Shown one piece after another: positions 41,763-50,552 of a stretch of DNA of 64,000 bases (the first letter of the stretch is position 1; each line of letters opens with the position of its first letter). A model generated the notes under the pieces. It was not told where the DNA came from, did no database searches, and saw nothing but the letters and a program-made list of their open reading frames with translations. Source of the stretch: Lachnoclostridium sp. (GTDB lineage: Bacteria > Bacillota > Clostridia > Lachnospirales > Lachnospiraceae); the NCBI GenBank assembly GCA_023665475.1, contig JAMPEB010000005.1, forward strand, positions 1 to 64,000, given 5' to 3'. The position numbers were made by a program, and so were the translations under genes.

Positions 41763-43491
41763 TGCCGTCAATATTGCTGTCGATCACCATGGAAAAATTG
41801 GTATAGTACACCACAAATCCCGGTTTGGCGCCGTTTGGCTTTTTCACCTGTTTTTTCTGCACATAGTCGATTTCTACTTTTTCCTGATTTCTTCCTTTGG
41901 AATAATAGGCTGCCAGTCTGCCCGCTTCTTCAAAAGTGCTGTCGGGAAGCTCCTGTGCGCCGTTCATCTTTACGATGACATGGGAGCCGGGCAGTTTTTT
42001 GGCGTGGAACCACCAATCATTACCGGAAGCAAACTGAAAAGTCAGTTCATCGTTCTGATAATTATTTTTGCCTACATACATATGAAAACCGTCGCTGCTG
42101 ATATAGTGAAAAGGTCTGCTGGTGACTTTGGCCTTTTTGCCGCCGCCCCTTTTGCGGATATAGCCGCTCTCGGTCAATTCTTCCTTAATCTGCACCAGAT
42201 CTTCCTCCCAAAGCGCAATGTCGAGGGATGTCATAATGGATTCCAGATGCTCGATTTCACTTTTGACTTCCTTGGTCAATACAGACAGCGCTTCATAGGT
42301 ACGCTTTAATTTTCCGTATTTATCAAAATATTTTTTGGCATTTTCCGTGGCGGAGAGAGTGGGGTCCAAGGGAATCGTGATCGTCTCATCGGTATAATAG
42401 TTCAGCGCCTCCAAGGACTTGTCTCCGGGCCTGGCCTCATAGCCGTAAGTGTTGAGAAGTTCTCCGTAGATACGGTAGGTTTCCCTTTTTTCCGTGTCCT
42501 GCATCTGGCGGAGCTGCAAGTCGTATTTTTTGACATTGCGCTCCAGCGCTGTCTGTACAATCCGGCGTAAATCCGAAGATTTCTGGCGGATGCGGGACAG
42601 AGTGTTCTTTTCCGCGTAGAAATGCTCCAACAGCTCGGAAACGGAAACATAGGGCACAAGGCGGTCCGCTCCCGATTCGTACATGTGGAGGGGAAATGCG
42701 GCAAACTCTACGGGCTGCGTGCCACTGTAGGCAATATGGGGGGCAAATTCTTCTCTTTCGATAAGCTCCGTCATTTTGCGGGTTTCCTCATAGAGCATAT
42801 GATAGTCGGATTCGCCGAAAGCCGCCGTGGGAAGTTCTCCGTCCAGACAGGCCCTGTAGCACAGTTCCTGGGCAAGGATGGGGGAAATACCCACAAAGCT
42901 GCCATAAAGCGCTTTGAAAAGGGGCTGGGGCTTTTGGGATAAAGTATCCCGAAAAGCAGCATAGGATACGGATAAAATATCTGTTTTATCCTGAGTCTGT
43001 ACCATGAAATAAGGCTTTCCGGGAAGCACCTCCCTGACGCTGCTGACTGCGGCGGACACATGCTTGATGCTGTCAATGATTTTATTGTCCTCGTCGCAGA
43101 AGATAATGTTGCTGTGTTTGCCCATGATTTCCATAATAAGGGTTTTTTGGCGCAAATCCCCCATCTCATCCAGATGCTCCACCGTAATATGGACAATGCG
43201 TTCCAGACCGGGCTGGCGGATTTCGATGATGCGCCCGTTTTGCAGATGCTTGCGGAGCAGCATACAGAAATTGGGGGCTGTCATGGGGCTTGGTTTATTG
43301 CTTTCGGTCAGATATATCAGGGGGAGAGAGGCATCCGCAGAAAGAAAGAGCCTCTTGGTCCCGGAGGGCTGTTTAATGGTCAGAAGAAGTTCATCTCCCT
43401 CCGGCTGCGCGATTTTGTACAGCCGTCCGCCGACTAATTCTTTTTTTAGCTCTGAAACAATGCAGGAAATGGTAACGCCGTCAAAAGCCAT
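41743..43491 (-). CDS. rqcH: ribosome quality control factor RqcH (NFACT family)
   Basis: RqcH binds obstructed 50S subunits and adds C-terminal alanine tails to stalled peptides. It has 582 residues with NFACT-N (1-~170, start MAFDGVTISCIVSELK), helical middle domains and the C-terminal NFACT-R domain (HYISSDGFHMYVGKNNYQND and WFHAKKLPGSHVIVK). The functionally important Asp97-Arg98 pair of studied RqcH proteins corresponds here to Glu97-Arg98 (GLERIV). Start 43491 has AAGGAGG 6 bases before it; the longer frame to 43527 is unlikely. It is divergent from yicC. Confidence 0.93.
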   Translation of the reverse strand: MAFDGVTISCIVSELKKELVGGRLYKIAQPEGDELLLTIKQPSGTKRLFLSADASLPLIYLTESNKPSPMTAPNFCMLLRKHLQNGRIIEIRQPGLERIVHITVEHLDEMGDLRQKTLIMEIMGKHSNIIFCDEDNKIIDSIKHVSAAVSSVREVLPGKPYFMVQTQDKTDILSVSYAAFRDTLSQKPQPLFKALYGSFVGISPILAQELCYRACLDGELPTAAFGESDYHMLYEETRKMTELIEREEFAPHIAYSGTQPVEFAAFPLHMYESGADRLVPYVSVSELLEHFYAEKNTLSRIRQKSSDLRRIVQTALERNVKKYDLQLRQMQDTEKRETYRIYGELLNTYGYEARPGDKSLEALNYYTDETITIPLDPTLSATENAKKYFDKYGKLKRTYEALSVLTKEVKSEIEHLESIMTSLDIALWEEDLVQIKEELTESGYIRKRGGGKKAKVTSRPFHYISSDGFHMYVGKNNYQNDELTFQFASGNDWWFHAKKLPGSHVIVKMNGAQELPDSTFEEAGRLAAYYSKGRNQEKVEIDYVQKKQVKKPNGAKPGFVVYYTNFSMVIDSNIDGIKQAEE

Positions 43492-43584
43492 TTTGTACCT
43501 CCTTGTCAATCGGATATTTTCAGGCAATGCTGATAGCTGCTTTCTATCATATCAGAAATTTCGTGAAAAATAAACCCCTCGCCC

Positions 43585-43613
43585 TTGACTGTCCTTGGAA
43601 ATTATTTTATAAT
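43585..43613 (+). promoter_or_regulatory. strong promoter of the yicC-remA-gmk-rpoZ group
   Basis: TTGACT (43585-43590) and TATAAT (43608-43613) are 17 bases apart. The yicC start is 33 bases downstream. It drives the closely packed core operon that follows. Confidence 0.8.
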
Positions 43614-43645
43614 AAAAAGGAGTATGCAGACGAAAGAGGATACCT

Positions 43646-44524
43646 ATGATAAAGAGCATGACAGGTTTCGGCAGATGTGAAATTGCCGGGGAAAACAGAA
43701 CCTTTGCGGTAGAAATCAAATCCGTAAATCACCGCTATCTGGATGTGAATATCAAGATGCCGAAAAAGCTTAACTATTTTGAGGCATCCGTGCGTACCGG
43801 TCTCAAAAATTATATTTCCCGGGGCAAGGTGGATGTATTTATTACCTGCGAAGATTTTGGCGAGAATGCGTCAAATGTGCATTACAATCGCGAGTTGGCG
43901 AAAGAATATCTGGCATATCTGCGTCAGATGGCGGAGGAATTCGGTCTGGAGGATGACATACGGGTTTCCACGCTCTCCAGATATCCGGATGTGTTTCAGA
44001 TGGAAGAGCAGCCCGAGGACGAGGAAGAACTTTGGAAAGATCTTAAACAGGCAATAGACGGGGCGGCAGAGAAATTTATGCAGACCCGTATTGCGGAGGG
44101 AGAGCATCTGAAAGAAGATTTGACGGAAAAGCTGGATGCCATGCTGAAGCTGGTGGATTTTATAGAGGAGCGTTCCCCGCAGATTATTGCGGAATATAAA
44201 CAGCGGCTTACGGAGAGGGTGAAGGAGCTTTTGGAGGGCAAAAATTTCGACGAAAGCAGAATTCTCATGGAAGTAACCGTTTTTGCGGACAAAATTTGTG
44301 TGGATGAGGAGCTTGTCCGTCTGCGCAGCCATATCGAATCTACTAAAAAGACATTGGAAGAAGGCGGAAGCATTGGACGCAAATTGGATTTTCTGGCGCA
44401 GGAAATGAACAGAGAAGCCAATACCATTCTTTCAAAATCTAATGATTTAGAGGTTTCCAACTGTGGAGTAGAGCTGAAAACCGAGATTGAGAAGGTCAGG
44501 GAACAGATTCAGAATATAGAGTAG
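43646..44524 (+). CDS. YicC-family endoribonuclease
   Basis: The 292-residue protein is full length for the YicC/YloC family. The N terminus [10 protein letters not shown] and the C-terminal [18 protein letters not shown] with [19 protein letters not shown] are both diagnostic. Members are endoribonucleases affecting small RNA and mRNA turnover. It is first in an operon with remA, gmk and rpoZ, an order conserved in many Firmicutes, which supports the call. Confidence 0.95.
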   Translation: MIKSMTGFGRCEIAGENRTFAVEIKSVNHRYLDVNIKMPKKLNYFEASVRTGLKNYISRGKVDVFITCEDFGENASNVHYNRELAKEYLAYLRQMAEEFGLEDDIRVSTLSRYPDVFQMEEQPEDEEELWKDLKQAIDGAAEKFMQTRIAEGEHLKEDLTEKLDAMLKLVDFIEERSPQIIAEYKQRLTERVKELLEGKNFDESRILMEVTVFADKICVDEELVRLRSHIESTKKTLEEGGSIGRKLDFLAQEMNREANTILSKSNDLEVSNCGVELKTEIEKVREQIQNIE

Positions 44525-44538
44525 GGATTTATGAATAT

Positions 44539-44823
44539 ATGAATACATTGATTCATATCGGTTTTGGCAACATTGTAAATACAGAAAAAATTATTGCCAT
44601 TGTCAGTCCGGATTCTGCCCCCATAAAGCGCATGGTGCAGAGCGCCAAGGAGTCCGGAATGGCGATTGACGCCACTCAGGGGCGCAAGACAAAGTCTGTG
44701 TTAGTGATGGAGAACAGTCAGGTGGTACTGTCGGCATTACTGCCGGAGACCATTGCGGGCAGAGCCAAAAGCGGCGCTTTGGACAGCGTTGCTTTTCCGC
44801 AGGAGGAAGAGGAAAAGCTTTGA
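44539..44823 (+). CDS. remA: RemA-family regulator (DUF370)
   Basis: A small DNA-binding protein of 94 residues that controls matrix and osmoprotection genes in Bacillus. The N-terminal [20 protein letters not shown], the central [11 protein letters not shown] and the [22 protein letters not shown] region match the family throughout. It is slightly longer than the usual ~87 residues because of an acidic tail. It lies between yicC and gmk as in most Clostridia. ATG 44539 has only a weak AGGGA ribosome site, which suggests coupling to yicC 14 bases before. Confidence 0.92.
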   Translation: MNTLIHIGFGNIVNTEKIIAIVSPDSAPIKRMVQSAKESGMAIDATQGRKTKSVLVMENSQVVLSALLPETIAGRAKSGALDSVAFPQEEEEKL

Positions 44824-44840
44824 AAGGGGTGTTTGAAGAT

Positions 44841-45476
44841 ATGGCAGAGCGGGGAATACTTATAGTAGTTTCCGGTTTTTCCGGCGCAGGAAAAGGGACT
44901 TTGATGAAAAGACTTTTAGATACCTATGACAATTATGCATTGTCCGTTTCCATGACAACCAGAGCCCCCAGAGCAGGGGAAACAGACGGCGTGGAATATT
45001 TTTTTACGGACAAGGAGCATTTTGAAGAGGTGATTGCCGGGAACGGGCTGATAGAATATGCATCCTATTGCGGTAATTATTATGGAACTCCCAAGGCTTA
45101 TGTGGAGGAAATGTTAAACGCCGGCAGGGATGTTGTTTTGGAAATAGAGATTCAGGGTGCATTAAAGGTCAGGGAACGGTTTCCGGAGAGCCTGCTTTTG
45201 TTTGTGACGCCTCCTAGTGTGGAAGAATTGGAGCGAAGGCTCAGAGCGCGGCAGACGGAGGATGAGGATGCGATTCAAAGGCGTCTTGCCCGTGCATATG
45301 AAGAATCACAAGGCATGGACGCCTATGATTATATAGTAGTAAATGATGATTTAGATGCCTGTGTGGGAGAGATTCACAACATTGTCAATGCGGCGCGGAA
45401 GACTCCTGCCCGCAAAGGCGTATTTATTAAGAAAATCAAAGAGGAGCTGGAAGCTTTCTCGAAAGGAGCAGAATAA
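44841..45476 (+). CDS. gmk: guanylate kinase
   Basis: The enzyme phosphorylates GMP to GDP. It has 211 residues, the P-loop GFSGAGKGTL, the GMP-binding segment SMTTRAPRAGE...GVEYFF and the lid region ERRLRARQTEDEDAIQRRL. ATG 44841 (MAERGILIVVSG) is chosen with AAAGGGG about 11 bases upstream; TTG 44820 and GTG 44829 are in-frame alternatives that would overlap the remA stop. It is followed by rpoZ after 1 base. Confidence 0.95.
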   Translation: MAERGILIVVSGFSGAGKGTLMKRLLDTYDNYALSVSMTTRAPRAGETDGVEYFFTDKEHFEEVIAGNGLIEYASYCGNYYGTPKAYVEEMLNAGRDVVLEIEIQGALKVRERFPESLLLFVTPPSVEELERRLRARQTEDEDAIQRRLARAYEESQGMDAYDYIVVNDDLDACVGEIHNIVNAARKTPARKGVFIKKIKEELEAFSKGAE

Positions 45477-45477
45477 A

Positions 45478-45717
45478 ATGTTACATCCGTCTTATAGTGA
45501 TTTAATGAGTGTGGTAAATAACGAATTGGAAGAGGGAGAACGGCCTTTGGTGACCAGCCGATATTCCATTGTGATGGCAACCGCAAAGAGAGCCAGACAG
45601 ATTATCGCAAGGGAGGAAGATTTGACGGCAAAGCCGGGAGATAAACCTTTGTCAATGGCAGTGGATGAATTGTATGAGGGCAAGGTTAAAATTATAAGCG
45701 GCGAGACGGAAGAGTAG
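45478..45717 (+). CDS. rpoZ: RNA polymerase omega subunit
   Basis: This 79-residue protein starts MLHPSYSDLM and contains the omega core RYSIVMATAKRARQI, followed by KPLSMAVDELYEGKVKI. Omega stabilises the beta-prime subunit. ATG 45478 has AAAGGAG 9 bases upstream, inside the end of gmk. Gene order gmk-rpoZ is classical. Confidence 0.95.
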   Translation: MLHPSYSDLMSVVNNELEEGERPLVTSRYSIVMATAKRARQIIAREEDLTAKPGDKPLSMAVDELYEGKVKIISGETEE

Positions 45718-45743
45718 ACGCTTGACATTAAGAAAGGCTGCCT

Positions 45744-47072
45744 ATGAAGATATTATTTGTATCTTTGGGTTGTGATAAGAATCTGGTGGATTCCGAGATG
45801 ATGCTCGGAATGCTGCAGGAGCGGGGATTTACCTTCACGGACGACGAGAATGACGCCGATGTGATTGTGGTAAATACCTGCTGTTTTATTCAGGATGCCA
45901 AAGAAGAAAGTATTAATACCCTGTTGGAGCTGGGAGAACTGCGCCGCAGCGGAAAGATAAAGGCTTTGATTGCGGCAGGATGTCTTGCACAGCGTTACCG
46001 GGAGGAGCTACGGCGGGAAATGCCGGAGGTGGACGCCATTGTGGGCACCAATGCCATTGACAGCATTGTTACGGCAGTGGAGGAAGTGCTGGCGGGCCGG
46101 GGACGGAATTATTGCCGGGACATTCATGCAAATCCTGTGACGGCGGAGAAAAGGATTCTTACCACAGGAGGGCATTACGCTTATCTAAAGATTGCCGAGG
46201 GCTGTGACAAACACTGTACCTATTGTATTATTCCCAAGGTGCGGGGCAGCTACAGGAGCATTCCCATGGAGACGCTTTTGAGGGAGGCGGAGAAGCTTGC
46301 CGCAGACGGTGTAAAGGAGCTGATTCTGGTAGCGCAGGAGACAACTCTTTACGGCATTGACCTCTACGGTCAGAAAAGACTGCCGGAGCTTTTACATAAA
46401 TTGGCTCAGATAGCCGGTATTTATTGGATTCGCATTTTATATTGTTACCCGGAGGAGATTACGGACGAACTGATTGAGTCAATCGCCTCTGAACCCAAGG
46501 TATGTCATTATCTGGATATTCCCATTCAGCATGCGTCCGATGCGGTTTTGAAGAGGATGGGAAGGCGCACCGGTGAAAAAGAACTGCGGTGCATGATTAA
46601 AAAGCTGAGGGAGAGGATTCCGGATATTTGTCTGCGGACTACTCTGATCAGCGGTTTTCCCGGCGAGACGCAGGAGGACTTTGAGGAGTTGTATCGTTTT
46701 GTAAATGAGATGGAATTTGACAGGCTGGGTGTGTTTACCTATTCCAAGGAGGAGGATACCCCCGCTGCGGATATGCCCGACCAGATAGAAGAGGCGGTGA
46801 AGGAAAGCCGCAGGGACGAACTGATGGAGCTGCAGCAGGCAATCGCCTTTGAAAAGGCGGAGGATATGATAGGAAAAGTATTGACTGTAATGGTCGAGGG
46901 AAAAGCCGCGGACGAGGACATCTATGTGACCAGAACTTATCGGGATGCGCCTAATGTGGACGGCTATTTGTTTTTAAACACTTCGGCAAATCTGATGACG
47001 GGGGATTTGGTAACGGTACAGGTCACGGATTCCAATGAATATGATTTGATCGGGGAAATCTATCGGGGTTGA
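45744..47072 (+). CDS. rimO: ribosomal protein S12 methylthiotransferase
   Basis: A radical-SAM methylthiotransferase acting on Asp of S12, 442 residues. The UPF0004 domain has cysteines in SLGCDKN, NTCCF and AAGCLAQR. The radical SAM cluster motif CDKHCTYC follows in KIAEGCDKHCTYCIIPKVRG. The C-terminal TRAM domain lies at ~370-440. SLGCDKNLVDSE distinguishes RimO from MiaB. AAGAAAGG precedes ATG 45744, 27 bases after rpoZ. Confidence 0.96.
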   Translation: MKILFVSLGCDKNLVDSEMMLGMLQERGFTFTDDENDADVIVVNTCCFIQDAKEESINTLLELGELRRSGKIKALIAAGCLAQRYREELRREMPEVDAIVGTNAIDSIVTAVEEVLAGRGRNYCRDIHANPVTAEKRILTTGGHYAYLKIAEGCDKHCTYCIIPKVRGSYRSIPMETLLREAEKLAADGVKELILVAQETTLYGIDLYGQKRLPELLHKLAQIAGIYWIRILYCYPEEITDELIESIASEPKVCHYLDIPIQHASDAVLKRMGRRTGEKELRCMIKKLRERIPDICLRTTLISGFPGETQEDFEELYRFVNEMEFDRLGVFTYSKEEDTPAADMPDQIEEAVKESRRDELMELQQAIAFEKAEDMIGKVLTVMVEGKAADEDIYVTRTYRDAPNVDGYLFLNTSANLMTGDLVTVQVTDSNEYDLIGEIYRG

Positions 47073-47110
47073 TGATTTTGAAGGAAAACCTCTTTCAAAT
47101 ATGGATTAAT

Positions 47111-47167
47111 GCGCGCCCCAAGGTTCCCGCTGATTAAAATGCCGCTTGCGCGGCGGAATGAGAGGAA
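47111..47167 (+). repeat. dispersed leader repeat, family B copy 3
   Basis: It runs from GCGCGCCCCAAGGTTCCCGC through TGATTAAA to the core ATGCCGCTTGCGCGGCGG and AATGAGAGG, close to copy 2. The terminal GAGAGG is the ribosome site of pgsA, 4-5 bases before ATG 47170. Confidence 0.85.
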
Positions 47168-47169
47168 AA

Positions 47170-47736
47170 ATGAATCTGCCAAATAAACTTACTATTTTCA
47201 GGGTTATTTTGATTGTGCCCTTTGTGATTCTTTTGCTGGGGGGCAATGTGGGATGGTTCGGAGAGAATGTGTTCGTCACTGATATGACTGCTTTAGTCAT
47301 TTTTATTGTGGCCAGTCTGACGGACCTGTTGGACGGAAAGATTGCCAGAAAATATAATCTTGTGACCAATTTCGGAAAATTCATGGACCCTCTTGCGGAT
47401 AAGCTGTTAGTATGTTCCGCGCTGATAGCTTTGATAGAGCTTGGGAGAATTCCGGCATGGGCGGTGATTGTAATTATCAGCCGCGAATTTATCATCAGCG
47501 GGTTTCGCTTGATTGCGTCGGATAATCATGTGGTCATTGCCGCAAGCTATTGGGGGAAATTCAAGACTACCTTCCAGATGGTTATGGTATGCATGATGCT
47601 TACGGGATTGCAAACAAAATATCCCGCGTTTCAAACGCTAACGGATATTGTGATGTGGATTGCCCTTCTGCTTACGGTAATTTCGCTGGCGGATTATCTG
47701 ATAAAAAATAAGGATGTTATGAAGGAAACCAAATAG
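47170..47736 (+). CDS. pgsA: CDP-diacylglycerol-glycerol-3-phosphate 3-phosphatidyltransferase
   Basis: The enzyme makes phosphatidylglycerol phosphate in the membrane. It has 188 residues and several helices, and the start MNLPNKLTIFRV is typical. The CDP-alcohol transferase motif D-x2-D-G-x2-A-R-x8-G-x3-D-x3-D is seen in TDLLDGKIARKYNLVTNFGK followed by FMDPLADK. ATG 47170 is fixed by the family B ribosome site; the frame reads back through the repeat to 47146 but that part is leader. Confidence 0.95.
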   Translation: MNLPNKLTIFRVILIVPFVILLLGGNVGWFGENVFVTDMTALVIFIVASLTDLLDGKIARKYNLVTNFGKFMDPLADKLLVCSALIALIELGRIPAWAVIVIISREFIISGFRLIASDNHVVIAASYWGKFKTTFQMVMVCMMLTGLQTKYPAFQTLTDIVMWIALLLTVISLADYLIKNKDVMKETK

Positions 47737-47789
47737 GCGCTTTTGTAAAAAGCATGGGCTACCATTGCGAGAAAAGAGGAAGAAGACGG

Positions 47790-49052
47790 ATGACGGTAGA
47801 AATTATTTGTGTAGGAACGGAAATTCTGCTTGGAAACATTGTCAATACCAATGCGGCATATCTGGCGGAAAAGTGTGCGGCAGCAGGGCTTTCCTGCTAT
47901 TATCAGTCGGTGGTGGGAGACAATGAAGAGCGGCTGAGTCAGACGCTTTGCTGTGCTGCGGAGCGTTCCGATATTGTGATTTTGTCAGGAGGCTTAGGTC
48001 CTACACAGGATGATTTGACCAAGGAAGTGGCGGCAAAGGTCTGTGGGAAACAGATGTTTTTGGATGACAGATGTAAGAAAAACATTGAGAAATACTTTGC
48101 GGGCAAGGATAAAAAGCCCACGGAAAATAATTGGAAGCAGGCAATGATTCCGGAGGGCGCCATCGTGATGGAAAATCATAACGGAACGGCGCCGGGTGTG
48201 ATTATAGAAACAAAAAAAGCGAAAGTGATTTTGCTGCCGGGACCGCCTAATGAGCTGATTCCCATGTTTGAGGAAAGTGTGGTTCCCTATCTGGAGAAAC
48301 TGACGAAGGGGGTCATTGAGTCCCAAACCGTGAAAATCTGCGGTGTTGCAGAGAGTCAGGTGGAAACCATGGTGAAGGATTTGATAGATAGCCAGACCAA
48401 TCCCACCATTGCCACATATGCAAAGACGGGGGAGGTGCATATCAGGGTTACGGCGGCATCGGAGGGACATAAGGAAGCCCGCAAGCTGTTGAAGCCCGTG
48501 GTAAAAGAATTGAAATCCCGTTTTGGCTATGACATTTACAGCACGGAGGAGGAAACTACCTTAGAAAAAGCGGTAGTGGATCTGTTGCTTGCCAACAATC
48601 TCACCGTGTCCTGTGCGGAATCCTGCACCGGAGGAATGGTTTCCGCCAGATTGATCAATGTGCAGGGAGTGTCGGAGGTATTTAAAAACGGCTTTGTAAC
48701 CTATTCTAACAAGGCAAAGAGAAAGACTTTAGGGGTAAAAAAGGGAACCCTTCAAAAATATGGGGCTGTCAGCGCCCAGACAGCGGAAGAAATGGCGAAA
48801 GGCGCAGCCTATATCTCCAAGGCGGATGTAACCGTGTCCGTGACGGGCATTGCGGGCCCCGACAGTTCCGAGGACAAGCCCGTGGGGCTGGTTTACATCG
48901 GCTGCAATGTCAAAGGGAAAGTGACCGTAAAGGAATTTCATTTTAAGGGAAACCGTGCCAAAATAAGGGAAGCAGCCACTTCGGCGGCGCTGATGTTAAT
49001 GCGCAGATGTATATTGGAGTATTACAGTCAGGTAACTTTTGGCAAGAAATAG
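47790..49052 (+). CDS. cinA: CinA (competence/damage-inducible protein, NMN amidase type)
   Basis: The product has 420 residues. The N-terminal molybdopterin-binding-like domain (VGTEILLGNIVNTNAAYLA, LSGGLGPTQDDLT) has ADP-ribose pyrophosphatase activity in relatives. The C-terminal CinA domain (CAESCTGGMVSARL, VTGIAGPD) deamidates nicotinamide mononucleotide. Start 47790 (MTVEIICVGTE) follows AGAGGAAGAAG. It sits directly before recA, as in many Firmicutes, but a 370-base region with its own recA promoter separates the two. Confidence 0.95.
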   Translation: MTVEIICVGTEILLGNIVNTNAAYLAEKCAAAGLSCYYQSVVGDNEERLSQTLCCAAERSDIVILSGGLGPTQDDLTKEVAAKVCGKQMFLDDRCKKNIEKYFAGKDKKPTENNWKQAMIPEGAIVMENHNGTAPGVIIETKKAKVILLPGPPNELIPMFEESVVPYLEKLTKGVIESQTVKICGVAESQVETMVKDLIDSQTNPTIATYAKTGEVHIRVTAASEGHKEARKLLKPVVKELKSRFGYDIYSTEEETTLEKAVVDLLLANNLTVSCAESCTGGMVSARLINVQGVSEVFKNGFVTYSNKAKRKTLGVKKGTLQKYGAVSAQTAEEMAKGAAYISKADVTVSVTGIAGPDSSEDKPVGLVYIGCNVKGKVTVKEFHFKGNRAKIREAATSAALMLMRRCILEYYSQVTFGKK

Positions 49053-49121
49053 GTTTTACAGGCTTTATAAACTGAAAAAAGGCCGCTATGGAAAAATATG
49101 GAAAAAATATATCATAAATGC

Positions 49122-49218
49122 TTGCCCTGCGGTTAGCTTTATGGTATATTTTTATTTATGACAATGGAATTCTCGCAAAGCACGGATTTTATTGTCGGAC
49201 GGGAAAGCCGTCCGTTTT
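49122..49218 (+). ncRNA. candidate short transcript upstream of recA
   Basis: TTGCCC (49122-49127) and TATATT (49145-49150) are 17 bases apart. A hairpin CGGACGG-GAAAG-CCGTCCG (49196-49214) with a following TTTT lies about 40 bases past the expected start. Together they outline an RNA of about 60 bases. A 42-codon frame from 49158 has no ribosome site. No known RNA family is recognised, and it could instead be a terminator for cinA with a chance promoter. Confidence 0.35.
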
Positions 49219-49352
49219 GTGAATTTTCGGATTCTTCTTATATTCCGGCATTTCGCCACAAGTTTCAGAGAAAAAATAATTTTTAGGAGGGATGCCTTTG
49301 AGGGAGTTTTAATGGACTCGAGATGTAGTAAAGTAAAAATACAAAAATAACA

Positions 49353-49403
49353 TTGACAAAAACGAACAAATGTTTTATTCTAGATACATCAGAACATTTG
49401 TTC
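49353..49403 (+). promoter_or_regulatory. recA promoter with two LexA (SOS) boxes
   Basis: TTGACA (49353-49358) and TATTCT (49376-49381) are 17 bases apart. GAACAAATGTTT (49364-49375) fills the spacer, and GAACATTTGTTC (49392-49403), a perfect GAAC-N4-GTTC Gram-positive LexA box, lies just downstream. Two boxes across the promoter imply tight damage-inducible control. Between cinA and this point, apart from the candidate short transcript, only very small frames behind AGGAGG (49284) are seen. Confidence 0.88.
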
Positions 49404-49423
49404 CTGCAAAAAGGAGATATCAC

Positions 49424-50524
49424 ATGGAAAAAGATGAAAAGTTAAAAGCATTGGATGCGGCGTTAAGCCAGATTGAGAAGCAGTACGGAAAGGGTACGGT
49501 CATGAGGCTCGGAGACCCTTCCGCACAGATGAATGTAGAGACGATTCCCACAGGTTCCTTAAGCCTTGATATTGCACTGGGGCTGGGCGGCATTCCTAAG
49601 GGAAGGATTGTTGAGATATACGGACCGGAGTCCAGCGGTAAGACCACCGTCACCCTGCATATGATTGCAGAAGTACAAAAAAGAGGCGGCATTGCGGGAT
49701 TTATTGATGCGGAGCATGCGTTGGACCCTGTCTATGCGAAAAATATCGGCGTTGACATTGATAATCTGTATATTTCCCAGCCGGATAACGGCGAGCAGGC
49801 GTTGGAAATCACGGAAACCATGGTGCGTTCCGGTGCGGTGGATATCATCGTGGTGGACTCTGTGGCAGCGCTGGTTCCCAAGGCGGAGATTGACGGCGAC
49901 ATGGGAGATGCTCATGTAGGCTTGCAGGCGAGGCTGATGTCTCAGGCTCTTCGTAAGCTGACAGCCGTTATCAGTAAATCCAACTGTACCGTGGTATTTA
50001 TCAACCAGCTTCGCGAAAAAGTGGGTATTATGTTCGGAAATCCGGAGACCACCACAGGCGGCCGTGCACTGAAATTCTATTCTTCCGTCCGTCTGGATGT
50101 CAGAAGGATTGAATCCTTAAAGCAGGGCGGCGAAGTAATCGGCAACCGTACCCGTGTCAAGGTAGTGAAAAATAAAGTAGCTCCGCCCTTTAAAGAGGCG
50201 GAATTTGATATTATGTTCGGCGAGGGTATTTCCATGGTAGGCGATATTCTGGATTTGGCAGCCGAGAACGATATCATTGTAAAATCCGGGGCGTGGTATG
50301 CCTATGAGGGCAACAAGATCGGACAGGGTCGTGAGAATGCGAAGCAGTATTTAAAGGATAATCCGGCGGTTTGCGCGGAAGTGGAAAAGAAAGTAAGGGA
50401 CCATTTTGGGCTGGACGGCGCAGCAAAGAAAGATGATGCGGCCGCAGCGGGAGAAAATGGAAAGGAAGATGCTGCGGGGGCGGAAGTCTCCAAGAAATCA
50501 GGGAAAAAGGCGGCAGCAGAATAA
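49424..50524 (+). CDS. recA: recombinase A
   Basis: This 366-residue DNA strand-exchange and LexA co-protease protein has Walker [10 protein letters not shown], the RecA signature [29 protein letters not shown] (loop 2 region) and Walker [13 protein letters not shown]. The C-terminal tail is Ala/Lys/Asp/Glu-rich. AAAAGGAGATATCAC precedes ATG 49424; the frame extends back to 49370 through the LexA boxes and that part is leader. It is followed by recX. Confidence 0.98.
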   Translation: MEKDEKLKALDAALSQIEKQYGKGTVMRLGDPSAQMNVETIPTGSLSLDIALGLGGIPKGRIVEIYGPESSGKTTVTLHMIAEVQKRGGIAGFIDAEHALDPVYAKNIGVDIDNLYISQPDNGEQALEITETMVRSGAVDIIVVDSVAALVPKAEIDGDMGDAHVGLQARLMSQALRKLTAVISKSNCTVVFINQLREKVGIMFGNPETTTGGRALKFYSSVRLDVRRIESLKQGGEVIGNRTRVKVVKNKVAPPFKEAEFDIMFGEGISMVGDILDLAAENDIIVKSGAWYAYEGNKIGQGRENAKQYLKDNPAVCAEVEKKVRDHFGLDGAAKKDDAAAAGENGKEDAAGAEVSKKSGKKAAAE

Positions 50525-50552
50525 GTGATAAGACCGGAAATGGGGACTTTTT

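Noticed and set aside
41698-42309. Plus-strand frame that starts inside family B copy 2
   Set aside because: Although it would use the repeat's GAGAGG, it is antisense to rqcH, Phe-rich and without recognisable features; the repeat copy is better seen as orphaned.
49158-49286. 42-codon frame before recA
   Set aside because: No ribosome site and it reads through the terminator hairpin; not supported as a gene.
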